Assembly: GCF_030718995.1 (NCBI RefSeq)
Contig: NZ_CP132204.1
Coordinates: 620,001 to 684,000 of the forward strand
Source: Arthrobacter oryzae
GTDB taxonomy: Bacteria > Actinomycetota > Actinomycetes > Actinomycetales > Micrococcaceae
Reading direction: 5' to 3'
Length of the DNA: 64,000 nt
This document shows positions 27,998 to 37,332 of this stretch, in pieces (the stretch's first letter is position 1; each line of letters starts with the position of its first letter). The notes beneath the pieces are model-generated. The model was not told the origin of the DNA, searched no databases, and saw nothing but the letters and a program-made list of their open reading frames with translations. A program made the position numbers and the translations under genes.

Positions 27998-29224
27998 TTA
28001 GACGTCGAAGTCGACCGTGACGTCCGGGGTGGTGGGGTGGGACTGGCAGGTGAGCACGTAGCCCTTGTCCAGTTCATCCTGCTCCAGGGCGTAGTTCTCG
28101 TCCATGGTCACCTTTCCCGTGACCACCTTGGCGCGGCAGGTGCCGCACACTCCCCCGGCACACGCGAACGGCACGTCGGGGCGCACGCGCAGGGCGGCGT
28201 TGAGGATGGATTCACGCGCATGGGTGGGGCTTTCCACCTTGCCCTCCAGGCCGTCCAGCTTGAACGTGATCTTGTAGGTCTCCTTGGATTCGTCCGCGAT
28301 CACCGGCCGGCCGATGTTGCCCTCGGGACGGTCCGGCTTGCCCGAGGTGAACAGCTCGAAGCGCACATGCTCGGGCTCCACGCCGCGGGCGGCCAGGGTG
28401 TCCCGGCACAGCTGCACCAGCTCGAACGGCCCGCAGAGGAACCACTCGTCCACATCATCCGCGTGGATGGCGGTGCCCAGCAGCGCCTGGAGCTTCTCGG
28501 CGTCGATCCTTCCGCTCAGCAGCGGCGCGATGCGCTGCTCGCGGGACAGCACGTGGTGCAGGGCCAGGCGGGACGGGTACTTGTCCTTCAGGTCCGCCAG
28601 CTCCTCCAGGAACATCACGTCCATGGCGGCCTTGTTGGCGTAGATCAGGTCGAAGCGGGTCTCCGGGTTGGCCGCCAGCAGCGTCCGGGCAATGGCGATC
28701 ACCGGCGTGATGCCGGACCCCGCGGCGATGGCCACAAAGCTGCCGGGCTCCCCCGCCAAATCTTCCGGGTGGTTCATGGAGTTCATGACGTTCTGCTCCA
28801 CCACTTTGCCGTCCCGGCCGTGCTTGGAGATGAACGCGCCCATGGGGCTCATCACGTCCAGCTGGTCGCCGGCCTTCAGCTCGGCGTTGGCCCACGTGGA
28901 GAACAGCCCGCCCAGGTCCTTCTTGATGGCCACCCGGATCTCGCTGCTGCCGTCCGCGAAGCTGCGCGGCTCGGCGCAGATGGAGTAGCTGCGGCGCACC
29001 TCGTGCGGCTCGCCGTTCTCATCCGGCATGGTGGTGCGCAGGGCCACGTACTGGCCCGGCAGGTAGTCGTACTGGCCCGCCAGCTCCGCGGGAACGGCGA
29101 ACGTCACCTCGATCGCGTCATCGGTGAGCCGGCGGACTTCCGCCACAGTCAGCGTGTGGAAGGACGCACGACGGCGGCCGGTGGCCGTGGCCTGTTCGGC
29201 GGCGGTCTGGCGGACAACAGTCAT
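27998..29224 (-). CDS. paaE: Phenylacetyl-CoA epoxidase reductase subunit PaaE
   Basis: 408 residues that pass electrons from NADPH to the PaaAC di-iron oxygenase. The order is FAD-binding ferredoxin-reductase domain (YLPGQYVALR, RRSYSICAEP), NAD-binding domain (FVAIAAGSGITPVIAIARTL) and a plant-type 2Fe-2S domain with Cys 355, 360, 363 and 393 (CAGGVCGTC ... LTC). It starts 15 bp after paaD within the operon. Length and domain order match PaaE. Confidence 0.94.
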   Translation of the reverse strand: MTVVRQTAAEQATATGRRRASFHTLTVAEVRRLTDDAIEVTFAVPAELAGQYDYLPGQYVALRTTMPDENGEPHEVRRSYSICAEPRSFADGSSEIRVAIKKDLGGLFSTWANAELKAGDQLDVMSPMGAFISKHGRDGKVVEQNVMNSMNHPEDLAGEPGSFVAIAAGSGITPVIAIARTLLAANPETRFDLIYANKAAMDVMFLEELADLKDKYPSRLALHHVLSREQRIAPLLSGRIDAEKLQALLGTAIHADDVDEWFLCGPFELVQLCRDTLAARGVEPEHVRFELFTSGKPDRPEGNIGRPVIADESKETYKITFKLDGLEGKVESPTHARESILNAALRVRPDVPFACAGGVCGTCRAKVVTGKVTMDENYALEQDELDKGYVLTCQSHPTTPDVTVDFDV

Positions 29225-29239
29225 GGGAGCACCTGTTCC

Positions 29240-29791
29240 TTACAAAACTTTGAAGTAGTCGAACGGTTCCTTGCAGTCCTGGCAGACGTACAGCGCCTTG
29301 CAGGAGGTGGAACCGAAGCGGGTGAGTTCCTTGGTGTTCAAGCTGGAACATTGGGGACACTTAACAGCCATTTGCAGGCGGACGGGCCCGGCGTGCCGTG
29401 CTGCATTGCTGTGGCCCGTGGGCGGCGCGATGCCGTATTCCTGGAGCTTGGCCTTGCCGGACTCCGTCATCCAGTCCGTAGTCCACGCGGGGCTGAGCAC
29501 CAGCTCCACGTGCACGTTGGGGTAGCCCTCCTTGGCGAACACCGCGTTAAGGTCATCGCGGATGGCGTCCATGGCCGGGCAGCCCGAGTACGTGGGCGTG
29601 ATGGTGACCTGCACAGCAGGCACCATGCCGCCGTCGTCGAACAATTTCACGTCCCGAAGGATGCCCAGATCCGCAATGGTGAGCACCGGGATCTCGGGAT
29701 CGCACACCGTGGCGGCGAGGTCCCAGGCCTTCTGCTCGGGAGTTTTCGCTTCCTTGCGGTCGCTCTCAGCGGTGGGGTGGCTGACGTACAT
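29240..29791 (-). CDS. paaD: Phenylacetyl-CoA epoxidase maturation protein PaaD
   Basis: 183 residues. The N-terminal DUF59/MIP18-like domain (CDPEIPVLTIADLGILRDV, TPTYSGCPAMDAI) is typical of Fe-S or metal-cluster assembly factors. The C-terminal part has a zinc-ribbon-like set of cysteines (KCPQC ... SCKALYVCQDC). PaaD is required for epoxidase function, probably in cofactor assembly (family knowledge). Only 2 bp separate it from paaC. Confidence 0.92.
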   Translation of the reverse strand: MYVSHPTAESDRKEAKTPEQKAWDLAATVCDPEIPVLTIADLGILRDVKLFDDGGMVPAVQVTITPTYSGCPAMDAIRDDLNAVFAKEGYPNVHVELVLSPAWTTDWMTESGKAKLQEYGIAPPTGHSNAARHAGPVRLQMAVKCPQCSSLNTKELTRFGSTSCKALYVCQDCKEPFDYFKVL

Positions 29792-29793
29792 GG

Positions 29794-30741
29794 CTACCAG
29801 CTCGCTCCGGGGTGCTGGCGGGCCAGCACCTGCATTTCGGCCAGCATGTAGCCCAGGTGCTCGGAGTGTTTGCCGCGGCGTCCGCCGCCCAGGGCTGCCG
29901 GAACCTGCGGAACCTCAAGCTCCGCTTCGGCCAGGACCTCGCCGGTGAGCCGGTCAAAGTCGGCGCGCAGGCTGGAAGGTTCGACGGCGGCACCCGCCGC
30001 CGCGAGGCGGGCGGTGAGTTCGTCGTCGGCAAACAGTTCGTCCACGTAGGGCCAGATGACCTTGAAGCCGTGGATCATCTTTGCGCGGGACTCGTCCGTG
30101 CCGAGGGCCAGGCGCAGCACCCACTGGGCGCTGTGGTCCCGGTGGTAGTCCACTTCCTTCACGGCCTTGGCCGCGATGCCGGCCAGGGTGGCGTCCGTGG
30201 ACTGGGTGAGCCGGCGGTAGAGCTCGAACTGGTAGTAGCTCACCACGAACTGCCGGGCGATGGTGACGGCGAAGTCCCCGTTGGGCTGCTCGAACAGTTC
30301 GATTGAGCGGAATTCGTCCTCGGAGCGGAAGTAGGCGAGGTCGTCCTCGCTCTTTGCTGTACCGTCCGCTGCGACGGCTGCACCGGCGTAGCTGAGGAAG
30401 GAGCGGGCGTGGCCCAGCTGGTCCAGGGCGATGTTGCCCAGGGCAATGTCCTCCTCCAACTCGGGGGCGCGGGAAATCCAGTGGCCAAGGCGCTGGGCCA
30501 GGATCAGGGCGTCATCGCCCAGGCGCAGTGCGAACTCGGCCACGTCCTCGGTGGGCTTGGCGGTGCCGCGGCTGACGGCCAGCGCGATGTCCTCCGGGCG
30601 GAGTGCGTTGCCCGGCGTGATGCGGGTGGCGCTGGCAGTGGCGTCCCCGCTGGTGCCGGCGGTGGCGACGCCCACGGAAATGTCCCCGTGGCCGGTTGTG
30701 TGTTCTGCGGTTCCCGCAGTTGTCGTTTCGGGGGTGCTCAC
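29794..30741 (-). CDS. paaC: Phenylacetyl-CoA epoxidase structural subunit PaaC
   Basis: 315 residues of ferritin-like fold. EFALRLGDDALILAQRLGHW, LGNIALDQLGHARSFLSYAG and KEVDYHRDHSAQWVLRLALG match PaaC, the partner that stabilises catalytic PaaA. An Ala/Thr-rich N-terminal extension of about 45 residues precedes the conserved core, so the true start may be a later codon. The annotated ATG overlaps paaB by 4 bp, which favours it. Confidence 0.94.
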   Translation of the reverse strand: MSTPETTTAGTAEHTTGHGDISVGVATAGTSGDATASATRITPGNALRPEDIALAVSRGTAKPTEDVAEFALRLGDDALILAQRLGHWISRAPELEEDIALGNIALDQLGHARSFLSYAGAAVAADGTAKSEDDLAYFRSEDEFRSIELFEQPNGDFAVTIARQFVVSYYQFELYRRLTQSTDATLAGIAAKAVKEVDYHRDHSAQWVLRLALGTDESRAKMIHGFKVIWPYVDELFADDELTARLAAAGAAVEPSSLRADFDRLTGEVLAEAELEVPQVPAALGGGRRGKHSEHLGYMLAEMQVLARQHPGASW

Positions 30742-31043
30742 AGGTGCTTCACGCCCTCGCTCTTGGTGTAGTAGGTCGCATGCCGGTAGTCCTTGCCCTG
30801 GGGCGATTCGAAGAAGGCGCCCTTGGCGTCCGGATCGCTGGAGGCAATGGCGTCCGCGGGGACAACCCAGATGGACACGCCCTCGTTGCGGCGGGTGTAC
30901 AGGTCACGGGCGTTGCGCAGCGCCATCGCTGCGTCGGGCGCGTGCAAGGACCCGGCGTGCACGTGGGACAGGCCGCGGCTGGAGCGGACAAAGACTTCCC
31001 AGATGGGCCAGACATTTCCTGCGTGCGGTTCGGGGGTGGTCAT
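30738..31043 (-). CDS. paaB: Phenylacetyl-CoA epoxidase small subunit PaaB
   Basis: 101 residues from the ATG at 31043. [20 protein letters not shown] and [19 protein letters not shown], then ISIWVVPA-type residues, are the PaaB signature. PaaB bridges PaaAC heterodimers. Both ends overlap neighbours by 4 bp (paaA upstream, paaC downstream), which fixes the start and shows tight coupling. Confidence 0.95.
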   Translation of the reverse strand: MTTPEPHAGNVWPIWEVFVRSSRGLSHVHAGSLHAPDAAMALRNARDLYTRRNEGVSIWVVPADAIASSDPDAKGAFFESPQGKDYRHATYYTKSEGVKHL

Positions 31044-32059
31044 GCTGCGGATTCCTTTTCTGCTTGCTTCTTGGCCTGCTTTGCTGCGTAAGCCGCTGCG
31101 GCTTCGCGCACCCAGGTACCGTTCTCGTGTGCTTCGCGGCGCCGTTCCAGGCGCTGGGCGTTGCAGGGGCCGCGGCCCTTCAGGACCTCGTGGAACTCGT
31201 CCCAGTCCAGCGGGCCGTGCTCCCACTTCTTGGTTTCCTCGTTGAAACGGATGTCTTTGTCCGGGAGGGTGAGCTCCAGTACCTTGACCTGCTCCATCAT
31301 CATGCCGACGAAGCGGTTGCGGAGCTCGTCATTGCTGAAGCGCTTGATGTTCCAGGCCATGGACTGCTTGGAGTTGGGTGAATCGTCATCCGGCGGGCCG
31401 AACATCATCAGGGCGGGGGCGTACCAGCGGTTCACCGCGTCCTGGGCCATCTGCTTCTGCTCGGGGGTGCCGTGGGAGAGTTCCAGCAGGATCTCGAAGC
31501 CCTGGCGCTGGTGGAAGGATTCTTCCTTGCAGACCCGGACCATGGCCCGGCCGTAGGGCCCGAACGATGCGCGGCACAGCGGGACCTGGTTGGCGATCGC
31601 GGCGCCGTCCACCATCCAGCCGATGGCGCCCATGTCCGCCCATGTGCGTGCCGGGTAGTTGAAGATGGAGGAGTACTTGGCCTTGCCGTCCATCAGGTCC
31701 TGCATCATCTGGTCGCGCGGCTGGCCCAGCGTCTCGGCCGCCGAGTACAGGTACAGGCCGTGGCCGGCCTCGTCCTGGACCTTGGCCATGAGGATGGCCT
31801 TGCGCTTCAGGCTGGGGGCGCGGGAAATCCAGTTGGCTTCCGGCTGCATGCCGATGATTTCCGAGTGCGCGTGCTGTGAGATCTGCCGGATGAGGGTCTT
31901 GCGGTAGGCCGCCGGCATCCAGTCGCGGGGCTCGATGCGCGAGTCCTCCGCCATAACGCGGTCAAAGTACGCCTGACCTTCTGCCTCGTGCCGGGCTGCC
32001 TCTTGAAGCTGTTCAGGTGTCAGCTCAGCGGGCACTGACTGCAGGGTCTGCGATGCCAT
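31040..32059 (-). CDS. paaA: Phenylacetyl-CoA epoxidase catalytic subunit PaaA
   Basis: 339 residues: the di-iron subunit that epoxidises the aromatic ring of phenylacetyl-CoA. Iron-binding segments are visible as [28 protein letters not shown] and [16 protein letters not shown]. It is first in a paaABCDE operon with 4-bp overlaps or very short gaps. Upstream lies a sequence resembling PaaR-type operators (32087-32108), so induction by phenylacetyl-CoA is likely. Confidence 0.96.
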   Translation of the reverse strand: MASQTLQSVPAELTPEQLQEAARHEAEGQAYFDRVMAEDSRIEPRDWMPAAYRKTLIRQISQHAHSEIIGMQPEANWISRAPSLKRKAILMAKVQDEAGHGLYLYSAAETLGQPRDQMMQDLMDGKAKYSSIFNYPARTWADMGAIGWMVDGAAIANQVPLCRASFGPYGRAMVRVCKEESFHQRQGFEILLELSHGTPEQKQMAQDAVNRWYAPALMMFGPPDDDSPNSKQSMAWNIKRFSNDELRNRFVGMMMEQVKVLELTLPDKDIRFNEETKKWEHGPLDWDEFHEVLKGRGPCNAQRLERRREAHENGTWVREAAAAYAAKQAKKQAEKESAA

Positions 32060-32086
32060 GGTTGCTCCTATGCATATCCGATAAAT

Positions 32087-32108
32087 AATTACCGACCGTT
32101 CGTTCAGG
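32087..32108. promoter_or_regulatory. PaaR-like operator ahead of paaA
   Basis: The core ACCGACCGTTCGTTCAGG (32091-32108), about 30 bp upstream of the paaA ATG, resembles the TetR-family PaaR operator as I remember it from Corynebacterium (ACCGnnCGnnCGGT core). A related sequence on the minus strand at 62186-62203 precedes paaI-paaK. No paaR gene is inside the window. Confidence 0.55.
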
Positions 32109-32304
32109 ATATGCGGAAGCTGCGAGATGCGTCAAGCACATGGGCACTGGAGCCGCGGGGCTCTTGATGGCGAATGGTTGCGGAATAAGCAGTCTGCTGA
32201 TTAGCTACGGACACAGTGAGTAATGCTCCAGTACTGTCCTGCATGAGCAGGCTAACGCGGCAGTGCATTGGTAGCACTTGTTTATCGGACTGTCGGGGGG
32301 AACG

Positions 32305-34776
32305 ATGGCTGGGGAACATCATGATGATCTTGTTATGCAGTCGCTGCTGCTGGATGAGATCGGGCAGTCGGTAATCGGCCTGGATCGTCAATGGAGAATC
32401 ACGTACTGGAACCGCGCGTCCGAACGTCTTTACGGATTCAGATCGGCGGAGGTCCTGGGGGTTGAGGTCATGGACTTGGGAATCATCGACGGGACCGCCG
32501 CCCCGGAACAGCGTGCCACCGGCCGGGAGATAGCAGACCGCGTGACCCGTGGCGGCGACTGGGCCGGCGAACTCTGGATGCGCCACCGGACCGGCAGGGA
32601 ATTCCCGGTCCACGCCACGGTCAGCCCGATCCGGGGCCGGCACACAGTCCCCATGGCCGTGGTGGCCATTTCCAAGGACATCACTGACCGGAAACACAGC
32701 GAAGCCATCCTGCGCCGTCTGTCGGCCATGGTGGAATCCTCGGGGGATGCGATTATCGGCGCCGACCTGGCCGGGCGGATTACCAGTTGGAATGCAGGGG
32801 CGTCCCGGATGTTTGGCTGGACCTCCCGCGAAGCTGTCGGCCACAGCCACCGCCTGCTGACCAGCCGTGACGCAGCGGGATTTGGCGCCGAAGTGGCGGA
32901 GCGCATTGGGGGCGGGTCGTTTGTGACCGGCGTCGAGGCGCGGTGGCGGCGCAAGGACGGGTCGGTAATTGACGTCGAACTGACCGTATCTCCGGTCTAC
33001 GGCCCGGACGGCTCCCAGGTGGGGGCATCCGCGATCGCCAGGGACATAACAGAGATCCAGCGGCTGAAGGCAGAAGCTGCGGCTGAGCGTGAGCGGCTTC
33101 TCGCCGCCCAGGAAATGGCCCACGTCGGAAGCGTCGAACACACGGTTGCAACCGGGGAAACGTGGCACTCCGAGGAGTTCGCCCGAATCCTGGGGCTGGA
33201 ACCGGGTGAGCCGGCTCCCAGGGCATCGATGCTGGCGCTGACGCATCCGGAGGACCGCGAACTTGTCCGCAAAATGCGAAAGAGCCTCGATAACGGGCTG
33301 GCGTTGGCCGATTTCGAATATCGGATCATCAGGCGCGACGGCGAGCAGCGGTGGCTGCACTCACGCATCCGAAGTGTTAACGGCCCTGACGGAAAACCTC
33401 ATCGCTTCCTCGAAACAGTTCTGGACATCACCGAACGCAAAAAGGCCGAACAAGTCCTTGAGTGGCAGGCCCGCCACGATGCCCTGACCGGTCTGCCGAA
33501 CAGGTACATGATGACTGAAGTGCTTCAGGGTTTCCTTGACCGGGCCTCCCGGCCAGTGGTGATGTTTGTCGACATTGACCGCTTCAAACTGATCAACGAC
33601 GGCATCGGCCACGGAGCAGGTGACACGATTCTGGTGCTCCTCGGGGAGCGGCTCCGGGCCGCCGTCAGGGCCCGCGACACTGTGGGCCGCTTTGGAGGAG
33701 ATGAATTCGTGGTGGTCTGCGAAAATCTGCTGATGCGCGGAGCCAAGACCCTGGCTGAACGCATCAGGGGTGCCACCCGGCAGCCGTTCGAAGTCGACGG
33801 GCGGCGGATTTACGTGAATGTCAGTGTCGGTATCGCGCTGGCTGGTCCGGATGACTCCGCTGAGTCGATGCTGCGCGGGGCGGACTCCGCGATGTACCGG
33901 GCAAAATCGGCGGGCGGGGATTCCTCGGAGGTTTATGATGCCAGAATGACCGGCCGGGCCACCGGGCGCCTGGACTTGGAATCTGACCTGAGGCTTGCCC
34001 TGGATCGCGGTGAGCTTTCCCTGGACTACCAGCCGATCATCGACGTGGACACGGAAGCCACCGTCGGATTCGAGGCGTTGCTGCGCTGGCACCACCACGA
34101 ACACGGTTTGATCATGCCCGACACCTTCATCCCCATTGCCGAAGAGACCGGCCTCATCCTCCCGATCGGCACATGGGTGCTTCAGGAAGCCCTGCGCCAG
34201 GTGCAGCAATGGCGCGGGCAGCTTCCGGGGGCAGAGAACCTTTCAGCCGCAGTGAACATTTCCGGTCGCCAGCTCGTCGCCAGGGACTTCCCGGACGTCG
34301 TCGAGGCAGCAATTGCGTCATCCGGCATCGACCCCGCCGCCGTCCACTTGGAAGTTACCGAAACAGTCCTCATGGATCAGCCCGACCTGCCTAAGGAGAC
34401 CCTGCAGCGGCTCTCTGATGTGGGAGTCGGCCTCTCGATCGACGACTTCGGGACCGGGTACTCATCCCTGAGCTACCTCAAGTGGCTTTCAGCCCGGACC
34501 TTGAAAATCGACCGCACCTTCGTCGAAGAGCTTGGAAGCGATCCCCATGGCGGGACCATCATCGAACTCGTCCTGGGCATGGCCGAGAGCCTGAAACTCG
34601 GCGTCATTGCTGAAGGCGTCGAAACCACGCGCCAACTCGCCGAACTCCGGCGCCTGGGCGTCCGCCTTGCCCAGGGATACCTCTGGAGCAAACCATTACC
34701 CCCGGAGCGCATCCCTGCCTGGCTGGAAGTCCTCTCAGCAGATCCACCCGGCCTGGAGCCGGCGCAGCGTGCGTGA
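32305..34776 (+). CDS. Multi-PAS GGDEF-EAL protein (c-di-GMP synthesis/hydrolysis)
   Basis: 823 residues from the ATG at 32305 (GGGGGG upstream). Three PAS domains come first (about 15-130, 135-255, 275-390), including ITYWNRASERLYGF and ITSWNAGASRMFGW. The diguanylate cyclase domain has an intact GGDEF (464-468) and the phosphodiesterase domain an intact EAL (590-592), followed by LSIDDFGTGYSSLSYL. No membrane segment is seen, so it is a soluble sensor. Both enzymatic motifs are complete; which activity dominates cannot be told. It is divergent from paaA across about 245 bp. PAS domains may bind flavin or haem, but no residue proves this. Confidence 0.92.
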   Translation: MAGEHHDDLVMQSLLLDEIGQSVIGLDRQWRITYWNRASERLYGFRSAEVLGVEVMDLGIIDGTAAPEQRATGREIADRVTRGGDWAGELWMRHRTGREFPVHATVSPIRGRHTVPMAVVAISKDITDRKHSEAILRRLSAMVESSGDAIIGADLAGRITSWNAGASRMFGWTSREAVGHSHRLLTSRDAAGFGAEVAERIGGGSFVTGVEARWRRKDGSVIDVELTVSPVYGPDGSQVGASAIARDITEIQRLKAEAAAERERLLAAQEMAHVGSVEHTVATGETWHSEEFARILGLEPGEPAPRASMLALTHPEDRELVRKMRKSLDNGLALADFEYRIIRRDGEQRWLHSRIRSVNGPDGKPHRFLETVLDITERKKAEQVLEWQARHDALTGLPNRYMMTEVLQGFLDRASRPVVMFVDIDRFKLINDGIGHGAGDTILVLLGERLRAAVRARDTVGRFGGDEFVVVCENLLMRGAKTLAERIRGATRQPFEVDGRRIYVNVSVGIALAGPDDSAESMLRGADSAMYRAKSAGGDSSEVYDARMTGRATGRLDLESDLRLALDRGELSLDYQPIIDVDTEATVGFEALLRWHHHEHGLIMPDTFIPIAEETGLILPIGTWVLQEALRQVQQWRGQLPGAENLSAAVNISGRQLVARDFPDVVEAAIASSGIDPAAVHLEVTETVLMDQPDLPKETLQRLSDVGVGLSIDDFGTGYSSLSYLKWLSARTLKIDRTFVEELGSDPHGGTIIELVLGMAESLKLGVIAEGVETTRQLAELRRLGVRLAQGYLWSKPLPPERIPAWLEVLSADPPGLEPAQRA

Positions 34777-34808
34777 TGTTGTTGAACCCTGAGCCTCCAT
34801 GAGTGCCT

Positions 34809-35321
34809 CTACAGCTGAATCAGTGCCGCGGAAGCCAGAACTGTCGGCGCCGGCTTCCCATGCTCGTGGAAAGTGACCTCGGTGGTCAGCGAGAAGTCGC
34901 GGTGGTCGCTGCTCCTGCCACGGTAGCTGTGGCCGCCGAAGTCGAAGTCCAGGTGCGTCGACCCCGCCGCGACGGGGAAAGTGAAGGCAGCGGTGAACGT
35001 ACCACCTGTTCGCTTCAGAGTCGGCGAAACGCGTACCGTTCCCACCTCCACATAGGAGAACGACACCGACACGTCACCGGCGGCCGGCGTGACCGGAGTG
35101 GCCGGCGGGACCGGGCTGATGGTCAGGTGCACGCTGATGGAACCCGTTACGGATCCGATGCCCGCCAAGCTGAGCCGGACGGGCACTTTGACCGCTGGGC
35201 GAAGATGGGCGGTCCCATGAAGATGCGATGTCGAAGGAAGCGATCGGACACGTGAATGGAGCACGGCCGATGGTTCGGACTTTTCGGAAGCCGTGGTGGC
35301 GCGATAGGCAAGCTCTGACAT
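34809..35321 (-). CDS. Uncharacterised beta-rich protein
   Basis: About 170 residues from the ATG at 35321, chosen because GGGG lies six bases upstream; the frame is open to 35435. The product is rich in Thr, Ser and Val in alternating patterns (SFSYVEVGTVRVSPTLKRTG, FTAAFTFPV), suggesting a beta-sandwich. There is no signal peptide or membrane segment. I do not recognise a family. It is convergent with the GGDEF-EAL gene. Confidence 0.55.
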   Translation of the reverse strand: MSELAYRATTASEKSEPSAVLHSRVRSLPSTSHLHGTAHLRPAVKVPVRLSLAGIGSVTGSISVHLTISPVPPATPVTPAAGDVSVSFSYVEVGTVRVSPTLKRTGGTFTAAFTFPVAAGSTHLDFDFGGHSYRGRSSDHRDFSLTTEVTFHEHGKPAPTVLASAALIQL

Positions 35322-35476
35322 TTTCATCCCCCGTAGCATTCGGCTGGACCCTCCCATACGGACCGCCCAGCTGCTGTGGCCGTGATCTTCAACGCCTGAC
35401 ACCACTGTGCCCATTGCACCTCTAGGTTTACTCAACCGTTTTGCAGGATTGGGTCAAGGTTTCCTGTGGACATCAC

Positions 35477-35890
35477 TCAGCCGTCGACGCGCCCGTCCGG
35501 GGCCGCGGGTTCGCCCCGCGAGGCCGCTTCGAGCCGCTGGCGACGGCCGCGGATCAGGGCGTAGCCCACCGCCAGCACTACCCATACCAGGAGGAGCACC
35601 AGCCAGTCCGTCAGATTTGAAGAGTCCAACTGCATGAGGTCAGGCAGGGGCAGTTCGGGTTCGGCTGTCTCCGGGGCTCGCGGCAGGAGCCGCTCGGACT
35701 GTTCGGACCCCGGCTGACCCCCGGTCCCCAGCTGGCGCTCCGTCCACGGCTGGGGCGTGGAGTACATGCGGCCGGGCAGGCACTGGCTGCCGCCTTCCGG
35801 CAAAGCGTCTTCGATGCAGACGAAAGGTGCCCCGCCGCCAGCTGTCCCGGCGTCGTACGTCATCTCCTGGCTCTCAACCACGGCTCCCAC
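35477..35890 (-). CDS. Small single-pass membrane protein, unknown function
   Basis: 137 residues from a GTG at 35890 with GGGGAG five bases upstream. The N-terminal part has two cysteines (about residues 25 and 37), a Pro/Glu-rich linker, and one membrane helix near the C-terminus (LTDWLVLLLVWVVLAVGYAL) followed by a basic, then acidic tail. This resembles small membrane proteins often found beside ECF sigma factors, and a sigma gene is divergent here; a link is only inferred from position. Confidence 0.6.
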   Translation of the reverse strand: MGAVVESQEMTYDAGTAGGGAPFVCIEDALPEGGSQCLPGRMYSTPQPWTERQLGTGGQPGSEQSERLLPRAPETAEPELPLPDLMQLDSSNLTDWLVLLLVWVVLAVGYALIRGRRQRLEAASRGEPAAPDGRVDG

Positions 35891-36018
35891 CCGGCTCCCC
35901 TGCGGACCCGGCTGCGATTTCCGGGCCCCTCATTCCAGTTAGAGACAGGGCAGGTGTCAGTTGTTCCCGCAGGGGATGGTTCTTCTTGGCCGGCGGGGCT
36001 ACATTGGGCTTTGATCCG

Positions 36019-36576
36019 ATGGCACGCAGGGGGGCTGAACGTCTCGAGGGAGTGATGCATGGCGCCCCAGCCCAGGCCGTACTGGCAGCGAAAGCATCCT
36101 GCGGCAGCACCGGAGCCTTCGAGGTCCTGGCGGCAAACCACCGGCGCATGATCCTTGCGGTCTGCCTGCGCATCACCGGAAATCCCGACGACGCCGAGGA
36201 TGCCGCCCAGGACGCCCTGCTGGCCGCGTGGCTGGGCATCGGTTCCTTCCGCGGCGAAGCTGCCCTGGGCACGTGGTTGTACCGGATCGCCACCAACGCC
36301 GCACTGGGCGTGGTCCACCGCCGCAACGCCACCTCCGTACTCCCCGAGGACCTGCGGGCCGCCGGGGACTTCGCCGAGAAACAGGCTTCCGCGGACCTGG
36401 TGATCCGCGCGCTGGGAAGCATTCCCGAAGACTTCCGCGTGTCCCTTGCCCTGCGGGAACTCTGCGATTTCACCTACGCGCAGATCGCCGAGCATCAAGG
36501 CGTGTGCATTTCCACTGTGAAGAGCCGCATCAGCCGGGCCAAGAAGGCGCTCAAGGCGTCCCTCCCGGCCCCTTAG
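36019..36576 (+). CDS. ECF-type RNA polymerase sigma factor
   Basis: 185 residues from ATG 36019; ATG 36055 (173 residues, GAGGGAG close upstream) is an equally possible start. Region 2 is clear (ILAVCLRITGNPDDAEDAAQ, GTWLYRIATNAAL), and region 4 has an HTH (FTYAQIAEHQGVCISTVKSR). Region 3 is missing, as in ECF factors. No anti-sigma gene with a zinc motif is adjacent; the divergent small membrane protein at 35477 is the only candidate partner. Its target promoters are unknown. Confidence 0.85.
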   Translation: MARRGAERLEGVMHGAPAQAVLAAKASCGSTGAFEVLAANHRRMILAVCLRITGNPDDAEDAAQDALLAAWLGIGSFRGEAALGTWLYRIATNAALGVVHRRNATSVLPEDLRAAGDFAEKQASADLVIRALGSIPEDFRVSLALRELCDFTYAQIAEHQGVCISTVKSRISRAKKALKASLPAP

Positions 36577-36647
36577 GTCCCTGCGTGTTAAGTTGAATGT
36601 TAGGGATCGCACCGATCTGACAAGCAACTCCGGAAAGAGCCCTCACC

Positions 36648-37280
36648 GTGGAATCGCCTAAGCCCGTACGGATCCTCACCGTCTGCACGGGAAACATCTG
36701 CCGCTCCCCCGTGGCCGAACGCCTCCTGCAGGCCGGCCTGGATCAGGTCCTGCCCGGCGGCTTTGAAGTGCGCAGCGCCGGCACCCGCGCCATGGTGGGT
36801 TATCCCATCCAGCCGCTCTCGGCCGACATCGTGAACATGTACGGCGGCACGGACAAGGGCTTCGCCGCCCGGCAGCTGACCCCCAAAATCCTCCGCGACA
36901 CTGACATCGTGCTCACCATGACGTCCAAGCACCGCGGCGAAGTGCTCCAACTGGACGCTTCCCTGCTCAAGCGCACCTTCACCATCCGGGAATTCGCGCG
37001 GATGCTGGAAGCCCTGGAAGAACGCGACGCCGGCGCTTCCACCGCCGGTGATCCGGCCGGCGCGTCGAAGGGCAAAGCGCCCGACGCCGGCACCCTGTGG
37101 CGCGGCCTGCCCGCCCGCCTCGCCGCAGTCCGGCACCTCGCCCTCGCCGCTGACAGCGCCGACAACGAAGTGGTGGACCCCTACAAACGCTCCCCCGAGG
37201 TGTACCGGCAGATGGAAGACGAACTGGCGCCCGCCATCCTCACCATCCTCCGTTACGCCCGGCTCAACACGCCCACATAA
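36648..37280 (+). CDS. Low-molecular-weight protein-tyrosine phosphatase
   Basis: 210 residues from a GTG at 36648. The catalytic loop is VCTGNICRSP with nucleophile C13 and R19; the general-acid Asp-Pro lies in VVDPYKRSPEVY near the C-terminus. It is longer than the usual ~150 residues because of an insertion (about 120-155, rich in Gly, Ala and Lys). Such phosphatases remove phosphate from BY-kinases in polysaccharide systems. The Wzc-like kinase at 18.4 kb is a plausible substrate, and an LCP gene follows 50 bp downstream, which supports an envelope role. Confidence 0.9.
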   Translation: MESPKPVRILTVCTGNICRSPVAERLLQAGLDQVLPGGFEVRSAGTRAMVGYPIQPLSADIVNMYGGTDKGFAARQLTPKILRDTDIVLTMTSKHRGEVLQLDASLLKRTFTIREFARMLEALEERDAGASTAGDPAGASKGKAPDAGTLWRGLPARLAAVRHLALAADSADNEVVDPYKRSPEVYRQMEDELAPAILTILRYARLNTPT

Positions 37281-37332
37281 ACAGGACTTTCGGCGTCGTT
37301 CTTTTCTGCCACAGCGGTGGTAGCGTCCGGTT

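Noticed and set aside
28037..29851. 604-codon plus-strand open frame opposite paaE-paaD
   Set aside because: It runs across two genes with clear cofactor motifs on the minus strand, and its product has the low-complexity composition of an antisense frame.
36019..37280. Sigma factor and phosphatase as one operon
   Set aside because: They are on the same strand but 71 bp apart with no shared function visible; the evidence is too thin to claim co-transcription.
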